Source of the DNA: JAUILA01 sp964563925
Lineage (GTDB): Bacteria > Bacteroidota > Bacteroidia > Cytophagales > Cyclobacteriaceae
Direction of reading: 5' to 3'
Assembly (NCBI GenBank): GCA_964563925.1
Contig: CAZLZD010000052.1
Location: forward strand, 1-29,414
Length of the DNA stretch: 29,414 nt
This document shows positions 24,393 to 29,414 of the stretch, in pieces. The notes beneath the pieces were generated by a model. The model saw only the letters and a list, made by a program, of their open reading frames with translations. It was not told the origin of the DNA and searched no databases. The stretch's first letter is position 1, and the number at the start of each line of letters is the position of its first letter. The position numbers and the translations under genes are program-made.

Positions 24393-25352
24393 TCATGAAT
24401 CGGGATGTGCCGGGTTGTGTGCTTTTACAAAAGCTACATTTCGCTTAAGACCATTGAATTTGGCTCTTTTCAGGGGGGATTTCTTAAAGACCCGCCGGAA
24501 GGTCTCCTCCGTCATTTCTTCCCAGTCGCTGCGGTTCATTTGCTCCAGATCGGGGTGAGGCTCAAAGGCCTCTTCGCGGTGGGGTGTGGCAAAACGGTTC
24601 CAGGGACAAACCTCCTGGCAGATATCGCAACCGAATACCCAGTCGTTCATGGCCGGTCCGAATTCTTCCGGAATGGCGGATTTTAATTCTATGGTCAGAT
24701 AGGAAATACACCTGCTTCCATCCACCACATAGGGTGAAGGGATGGCATCGGTCGGACAGGCGTCCATGCAGGCGGTGCAGGTACCGCAATAATCACCTAC
24801 GGGCGAATCCGCAACGAGTTCAAGGTCCAGGATTACTTCGGCCAGGAAGAAATAACTGCCCTCCCCGCGATTGAGCAAGAGGGAATTTTTGCCAATCCAT
24901 CCCACTCCGCTGCGCCTTGCCCACGAGCGCTCCATGACCGGTGCACTGTCTACGAAAACCCGGCCGTCCACGGTTCCTATCTCCTCGCGGATCCGGTTGA
25001 AAAGTTCCTTCAGCTTTCGTTTGATGACAAAATGATAATCCTCACCATAGGCATAACGGGCAATTTTGTAGTTATTCTCCGCCGGCAGTTCCTTCTCCGG
25101 CGTATAATTATACATGAGTGTGATCACTGACCGGGCCCCCGGAACCAGCTTGCGCGGATCAAGCCGTTTCTCGAAATGGTTTTCCATGTACTTCATGGCG
25201 CCGTGCATACCCTGGTGAAGCCACTTTTCAAGTAACGGGGCATCTTCCTCCAGGAAAGCGGCCCGGGCGATCCCGCACTGCAGAAAGCCCAGGTCCCTGG
25301 CCCATTGTTTGATCAGGCGGGTATTCTTTTCGGTGGCGGACTGCGCCATCAT
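24393..25352 (-). CDS. queG: Epoxyqueuosine reductase
   Basis: 319 residues. Reduces epoxyqueuosine to queuosine in tRNA, using cobalamin and two [4Fe-4S] clusters. The catalytic Asp is D135 in VFVDSAPVMERSWARRSG. Cluster cysteines are C189, C192, C195, C199 (CGTCTACMDACP) with C215, and C242, C245, C249 (CDICQEVCPWN). Length fits the C-terminal-domain-free QueG type. Its ATG overlaps the ruvB TAA by one base (TAATG), so the two are coupled. Confidence 0.97.
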   Translation of the reverse strand: MMAQSATEKNTRLIKQWARDLGFLQCGIARAAFLEEDAPLLEKWLHQGMHGAMKYMENHFEKRLDPRKLVPGARSVITLMYNYTPEKELPAENNYKIARYAYGEDYHFVIKRKLKELFNRIREEIGTVDGRVFVDSAPVMERSWARRSGVGWIGKNSLLLNRGEGSYFFLAEVILDLELVADSPVGDYCGTCTACMDACPTDAIPSPYVVDGSRCISYLTIELKSAIPEEFGPAMNDWVFGCDICQEVCPWNRFATPHREEAFEPHPDLEQMNRSDWEEMTEETFRRVFKKSPLKRAKFNGLKRNVAFVKAHNPAHPDS

Positions 25353-26386
25353 TATGGATTATCGAATAAACCCCTGGTTCGGTTTGGCGGCACAATCCGG
25401 AGATGCTGGTAGGCAAGCTCGGTGGCTTCCCGGCCACGGGATGTGCGCTTGATGTACCCTTCCTGGATCAGAAATGGTTCGTATACCTCTTCAATGGTCT
25501 CAGCTTCCTCCCCGCAGGCAGTGGCAATGGTGGAAATACCCACCGGTCCGCCCTTAAATTTCTCAATGATCACTGACAGAATACGGTTGTCCATTTCATC
25601 CAGTCCGTGGTCATCCACCTCCAGCGCCTCCAGGGCAATCCGTGCGATCTTCCGGGTGATAGTGCCATCCCCTTTGATCTGGGCAAAATCGCGGGTTCTC
25701 CGCAGCAGGTTATTAGCGATGCGGGGTGTACCACGACTGCGCCGGGCAATCTCGTCAGCCGCGTCGGCGTCGATCGGTGCTTTCAGAATGCTGCAGCTTC
25801 GGTGAATGATCTTTGACAAAAGCTCATTTTCGTAATAGGACAACCGGGCATTGACCCCGAAACGAGCCCGTAACGGAGCCGTCAGCAGACCGGCACGGGT
25901 TGTGGCCCCGATCAGGGTAAACGGCGCAAGGGTAATCTGTACAGAGCGTGCACTTGGGCCCGAATCAAGCATAATATCGATCCGGAAATCTTCCATCGCC
26001 GAATAGAGATATTCTTCCACGACCGGATTGAGCCGGTGGATCTCATCGATAAATAACACGTCATTTTCCTCCAGGTTGGTCAGTAAACCGGCGAGGTCGC
26101 CCGGCTTATCAAGAATCGGCCCTGAGGTCACCTTGATCCCTGACTCAAGTTCGTTGGCAATGATGTGGGACAAGGTAGTTTTTCCCAGACCCGGTGGTCC
26201 ATGTAGTAACACATGGTCGAGGGGTTCACCACGTTGCTTGGCGGCCATGACAAATACCTTAATATTCTCCACCACCTTGTGCTGACCTGTAAAATCCTCA
26301 AAGGAAAGCGGGCGCAGGGCGCGCTCCATTTCCCGGTCGGCCGGATCCAGATTGTCGTCATGTGCCTGTAGATAATCTTCTCTCAT
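25352..26386 (-). CDS. ruvB: Holliday junction branch-migration helicase RuvB
   Basis: 344 residues. AAA+ motor of the RuvAB complex. Walker A is GPPGLGKTT (63-71), Walker B is LFIDEIH (111-117), then the sensor/arginine-finger region (GATTRAGLLTAPLRARFG) and the winged-helix domain (GPVGISTIATACGEE). Length and start (MREDYLQAHDDNLDPADREMERALRP) are typical. First gene of a two-gene operon with queG, divergent from apbE across 91 bases. ruvA and ruvC are not in the window. Confidence 0.98.
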   Translation of the reverse strand: MREDYLQAHDDNLDPADREMERALRPLSFEDFTGQHKVVENIKVFVMAAKQRGEPLDHVLLHGPPGLGKTTLSHIIANELESGIKVTSGPILDKPGDLAGLLTNLEENDVLFIDEIHRLNPVVEEYLYSAMEDFRIDIMLDSGPSARSVQITLAPFTLIGATTRAGLLTAPLRARFGVNARLSYYENELLSKIIHRSCSILKAPIDADAADEIARRSRGTPRIANNLLRRTRDFAQIKGDGTITRKIARIALEALEVDDHGLDEMDNRILSVIIEKFKGGPVGISTIATACGEEAETIEEVYEPFLIQEGYIKRTSRGREATELAYQHLRIVPPNRTRGLFDNP

Positions 26387-26477
26387 TCGTTTCGTCGTCC
26401 TTTTTCCCGCGGATTTCCTTTGTCTAAATTACTGATAACCCTGCCAATTTAACTAACTTGAGGCAAAATTAAACGAA

Positions 26478-27524
26478 ATGGACGTTCGGAAGAAAAATAT
26501 CATATATACGCTCATACTGGTCACACTGGTGGTAATTGTATATTTTATTCGTGATTCCGGACAGGAGCCCCTGGTCGTTTTCAGCGGGCGTACCATGGGA
26601 CCGATAGTCTATAATATAAAGTATTATGACCGGGAAGAAAGAAACTTCAAAAAAGAGGTGGATTCATTGCTGGAGGCATTCAATGCTTCCTTAAATACCT
26701 ATATTCCGGATTCTGAAATTTCGCGGTTTAACCGCGACAGTGCCTTCTCCTTCTCCTCACCCTATTTTCCGCTTGTCCTGGAATCAAGCAAGCGGATCCA
26801 CCAGATCACCGGTGGTGCCTATGATCCGACGGTCATGCCACTGGTCAATGCCTGGGGGTTCGGACCCGGAACAGCGGTCAATCCCGATTCGGTCTACATC
26901 GATTCGCTGATGCAGTTCGTAGGTTTTGATCAGATCAATTTCTCGGAGAATGAAGTCTGGAAAAACGACCGGAGAACGGCCCTTGATTTCAGTGCGTCGG
27001 CCAAAGGCTATGGTGTCGATGTGGTGATTGACTACCTGGCATCCCGTGGTATAGAGAATGCGTTTGTTGAAATCGGTGGCGAAGTACGGGTATCCGGCCG
27101 GAACCTGGACATTGACGGTCCGTGGCGCATCGCTATTCTGGACCCTGGATCCACCGAAGCCAATCCGTATTCCATTGCCATGGTCGAACTGGAAGACCGG
27201 GCGATGGCTACTTCAGGCAATTATTTCAATTACAGGGTCATTGATGGCATCCGGTATTCCCATACCCTGAACCCGGTCACGGGCTACCCCGAGGTAAGTC
27301 CGATTCTCAGCGCCTCCGTGTTTGCGTCCAGCTGTATGGAGGCGGATGCGCTTGCGACGGCCTTTATGGTCATGGGTCACAGGAGGGCGATTGATTTTCT
27401 GAATGAGCATGAGGAGTACGATGCGTTCCTGATTTTCGACTCCGGCCAGGGCCAGGTAAGCACCTATGCCACCGAAGGGGTAAGTCAATCCATTAAATTG
27501 CGCGATAGCCTGTCTGATCAGTAA
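26478..27524 (+). CDS. apbE: FAD:protein FMN transferase (ApbE)
   Basis: 348 residues. Covalently attaches FMN to threonine of target flavoproteins such as the NQR/RNF subunits, on the outer side of the membrane. An N-terminal membrane anchor covers about residues 7-25, followed by the ApbE domain. Motifs are GGAYDPTV (112-119), SAKGYGVD (174-181), FVEIGGEVRVSG (196-207), TSGNYF (245-250), SHTLNPVTG (261-269) and EADALATA (288-295). In Bacteroidota apbE often follows the nqr genes, but none is adjacent here. It is 53 bases upstream of the ZIP gene. Confidence 0.95.
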   Translation: MDVRKKNIIYTLILVTLVVIVYFIRDSGQEPLVVFSGRTMGPIVYNIKYYDREERNFKKEVDSLLEAFNASLNTYIPDSEISRFNRDSAFSFSSPYFPLVLESSKRIHQITGGAYDPTVMPLVNAWGFGPGTAVNPDSVYIDSLMQFVGFDQINFSENEVWKNDRRTALDFSASAKGYGVDVVIDYLASRGIENAFVEIGGEVRVSGRNLDIDGPWRIAILDPGSTEANPYSIAMVELEDRAMATSGNYFNYRVIDGIRYSHTLNPVTGYPEVSPILSASVFASSCMEADALATAFMVMGHRRAIDFLNEHEEYDAFLIFDSGQGQVSTYATEGVSQSIKLRDSLSDQ

Positions 27525-27550
27525 TATTTCAGGGCAGGGATACAGCTAAA

Positions 27551-27565
27551 TGCAACACTGTTGTA
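27551..27565 (+). promoter_or_regulatory. Palindrome overlapping the ZIP promoter (candidate metal-regulator operator)
   Basis: TGCAACA-c-TGTTGTA is a 15-bp palindrome with six of seven paired positions, extended by one flanking A-T pair. It overlaps the -7 element at 27564-27571. A repressor bound here would block the promoter. Confidence 0.45.
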
Positions 27566-27571
27566 TATTTG
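27564..27571 (+). promoter_or_regulatory. Bacteroidota -7 element before the ZIP gene
   Basis: TATATTTG matches TAnnTTTG exactly and lies six bases before the ATG at 27578, so the transcript would be leaderless or nearly so. No good -33 TTG was seen. Confidence 0.5.
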
Positions 27572-27577
27572 CGGCAC

Positions 27578-28315
27578 ATGTTCTATGATTACCTCGTTCT
27601 GATCGCCTCTGCACTGGCCGGGGGTCTGGCTGTATTTCTCCTGCCCGGGTCAGATCGGAAATGGTATCGCCTGAGTCTTGTCTTCAGCGGGGCCTATTTA
27701 TTTGGTATTACCATCATTCACATCCTTCCTGAATTATTTCGCTCCACGGAAAATTCCGCCTTCGTTGGCATATTCGTGCTGGCAGGTTTCTTCCTGCAGA
27801 TGGTACTCGAGCATTTAACCTCCGGGGTGGAACACGGACACCTGCATGTACATGCCAATCAGGACGGCCACGGCCGGGCATGGCTTGTCTTGTTTGGCCT
27901 GTCGGTCCATGCATTTCTCGAAGGCACCCTGCTCAGTCATCCCATGATCCTTGATCAGCATGAAGGGCATTCGCATACCCTGTTATGGGGCATTGCCCTG
28001 CACAAGGCCCCGGCTGCCTTCGCCCTGATGTCCATACTGATCGCCGCGCACCGTCCACGGAGACAATTGCTGCTGGTGCTCGCCCTTTTTGTACTTGCTT
28101 CGCCGTTAGGATTGTGGACAGGAAATTTTCTCCAGGAATATAACTGGTTGTCAGCCGGTGCCTTTGTCACGCTCTTCGGGATTGTCAGCGGTAATTTTCT
28201 CCATATCAGTACTACGATTGTCTTCGAAAGTAGTGAGAACCACAGGCTGAACTGGCAAAAATGGCTCATCGGCCTTTTAGGGGCCGGACTCGCCATACTG
28301 GCTGAATTCATTTAA
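27578..28315 (+). CDS. ZIP-family divalent metal transporter
   Basis: 245 residues with seven to eight hydrophobic segments. A His-rich cytoplasmic loop follows TM3 (H86, H88, H90, H92, H98), and a second His group (H128, H131, H133) lies after TM4. The TM4 metal site is H111 and E115 in SVHAFLEGTLL, and TM5 has H142 in ALHKAPAAF (family pattern HKxPE, here with Ala). Imports zinc or other divalent cations. ATG 27578 is preferred over an in-frame TTG at 27569, which lies in the -7 element. Confidence 0.92.
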   Translation: MFYDYLVLIASALAGGLAVFLLPGSDRKWYRLSLVFSGAYLFGITIIHILPELFRSTENSAFVGIFVLAGFFLQMVLEHLTSGVEHGHLHVHANQDGHGRAWLVLFGLSVHAFLEGTLLSHPMILDQHEGHSHTLLWGIALHKAPAAFALMSILIAAHRPRRQLLLVLALFVLASPLGLWTGNFLQEYNWLSAGAFVTLFGIVSGNFLHISTTIVFESSENHRLNWQKWLIGLLGAGLAILAEFI

Positions 28316-28413
28316 CTGTTTAAACAAATAAAATACCCATTAATAGGGATTCCCTGATGTGACTTCATGTTGTACCTTAGATGCATCGACAATAAGGTGT
28401 CAATAGTTCATGT
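28316..28413. other. 98-base 3' region of the ZIP transcript, no gene seen
   Basis: Starts with the palindrome TGTTTAAACA (28317-28326) one base after the ZIP stop. I see no ORF or RNA gene before the terminator. The whole gene-free stretch from here to the 5S gene (28316-28654) holds two terminators and four palindromes, listed separately. Confidence 0.5.
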
Positions 28414-28447
28414 AAAACAAGGCCTGTGGTGGGCCTTGTTTTTTTTT
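28414..28447 (+). terminator. Rho-independent terminator downstream of the ZIP gene
   Basis: An 11-bp perfect stem, AAAACAAGGCC (28414-28424) and GGCCTTGTTTT (28432-28442), with loop TGTGGTG, runs on into a nine-base T tract. It lies about 100 bases after the ZIP stop. Confidence 0.93.
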
Positions 28448-28467
28448 GTGCCCTGGGAAGGATAAGT

Positions 28468-28523
28468 GAGATCCCCGATCGGCAGCCTACCAGTCTCATT
28501 AAACAAAGCGGTCGGGGATAACG
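28468..28523. repeat. REP-like palindrome with an expanded loop
   Basis: GAGATCCCCGATC (28468-28480) and GGTCGGGGATAACG (28510-28523) form a stem of ATCCCCGA with TCGGGGAT, extended by T·G, C-G and G-C pairs. About 30 bases lie between the arms, where related palindromes in this window have five. Confidence 0.6.
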
Positions 28524-28538
28524 AAGAACTCTCTTAGT

Positions 28539-28557
28539 CCCCGGGTCAGGCCCGGGG
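28539..28557. repeat. GC-rich palindromic repeat, copy 1
   Basis: CCCCGGG and CCCGGGG pair around the loop TCAGG. Its reverse complement shares CCCGGGCCTGACCCGGG with copy 2 at 28797-28815, so the two copies are in opposite orientation. Confidence 0.75.
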
Positions 28558-28574
28558 CATGCTTAGTCTATAAC

Positions 28575-28609
28575 AAAAAAGCCCCAATGCGTATGCACTG
28601 AGGCTTTTT
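28575..28609 (-). terminator. rRNA operon terminator
   Basis: Read on the minus strand, a 15-bp stem AAAAAGCCTCAGTGC with GCATTGGGGCTTTTT around loop ATAC closes completely with two G·U pairs and ends in T6. On the plus strand those two positions become A-C mismatches. This strand bias assigns it to the 5S-containing transcript. Confidence 0.9.
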
Positions 28610-28618
28610 ACGGTATCG

Positions 28619-28644
28619 TGAAGCGACGCATTGCGTCTGCTTCA
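28619..28644. repeat. Palindrome between the 5S gene and its terminator
   Basis: TGAAGCGACGC (28619-28629) pairs with GCGTCTGCTTCA (28633-28644), with one bulged base and a three-base loop. It contains the GACGCA/TGCGTC motif. It would fold in the rRNA precursor just 3' of 5S and may be a processing site or an inserted repeat. Confidence 0.55.
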
Positions 28645-28654
28645 TGAATAAAAT

Positions 28655-28767
<113 letters not shown>

Positions 28768-28796
28768 TCTTGACCCGGATCGTTTTCCAGGCGTCA

Positions 28797-28815
28797 TCCC
28801 GGGCCTGACCCGGGA
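28797..28815. repeat. GC-rich palindromic repeat, copy 2, in the 23S–5S spacer
   Basis: TCCCGGG and CCCGGGA pair around CCTGA, preceded by GCGTCA. It is the inverted counterpart of the copy at 28539-28557 and lies inside the rRNA transcript between 23S and 5S. Confidence 0.75.
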
Positions 28816-28851
28816 CCTCTCCTTATTTCAGAAGAGTATTATTTTAAAAGT

Positions 28852-28876
28852 CGTCATCCTGAACTTGATTCAGGAT
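28852..28876. repeat. CGTCATCCTGAA-type palindromic repeat in the 23S–5S spacer
   Basis: ATCCTGAA (28856-28863) and TTCAGGAT (28869-28876) pair perfectly around CTTGA, preceded by CGTC. It shares the GTCATCC lead and the palindrome-with-five-base-loop design with copy 2, 50 bases away, but has a different stem sequence. Confidence 0.75.
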
Positions 28877-28915
28877 AATCATGACAATCGTGAAAGAATT
28901 ACGGGCAGTAGCCCT

Positions 28916-29414
<499 letters not shown>

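Noticed and set aside
28316..28413. Possible small RNA between the ZIP stop and the terminator
   Set aside because: No promoter element or conserved structure found; simplest reading is the 3' untranslated region of the ZIP transcript.

Overview
The window looks like ordinary chromosomal DNA of a Bacteroidota bacterium. The evidence is the rpmG–DUF4295–ftsY order, a complete bshC (bacillithiol), two secreted esterases with type IX secretion (Por) tails, a DUF6452/DUF6048-like envelope pair, the Bacteroidota-type GroES-like protein, and several upstream elements matching the Bacteroidota -7 promoter motif TAnnTTTG. I cannot place it below phylum with confidence. No phage, transposon, integrase, CRISPR array or tRNA was seen. 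Genes are tightly packed, with frequent 1-40 nt overlaps and several TTG/GTG starts.

Layout. 1-4077 (+): end of rpmG, a DUF4295 protein, a terminator, then ftsY, a membrane-bound AraC-type regulator and an Lnt-like membrane nitrilase. 4065-5117 (-): an SPFH membrane protein followed by a small ribbon-helix-helix protein, with a phased repeat upstream. 5262-6387 (-): a lipoprotein and a beta-barrel-like protein, divergent from rimO. 6456-10980 (+): rimO, bshC, a 5-formyl-THF cyclo-ligase and a DUF2167 protein. 11153-11458 (+): a free-standing CBM48-type glycogen-binding protein behind a LacI-like operator. 11480-14030 (-): a hemerythrin-type diiron protein, ruvX, def and an omega-amidase. 14190-18898 (+): ctp-type protease, hmgA, rmuC, a GroES-like protein and a 68-residue unknown. 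18895-21150 (-): ornithine aminotransferase and hemB. 21253-21921 (+): a HAD phosphatase. 21935-24270 (-): tandem PHB-depolymerase-like esterases. 24393-26386 (-): ruvB and queG. 26478-28315 (+): apbE and a ZIP metal transporter. 28316-29414: terminators, palindromic repeats, then 5S and the 3' part of 23S rRNA on the minus strand.

Most genes are housekeeping: translation and its quality (L33, Def, RimO, QueG, rRNA), membrane targeting (FtsY), DNA processing (RuvB, RuvX, RmuC), cofactors (HemB, BshC, ApbE, MTHFS) and amino-acid catabolism (RocD, HmgA, omega-amidase). The more unusual content is regulatory and structural. It comprises 11-bp-phased sites before the SPFH/RHH pair, an FNR-like box beside the hemerythrin gene, a palindrome over the ZIP promoter, hairpins built into convergent gene ends, and a set of palindromic repeats in and around the rRNA operon. 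I did not find a clear new defence or biosynthetic system. The SPFH/RHH module with its iterated site is the best candidate for an under-described regulatory unit.
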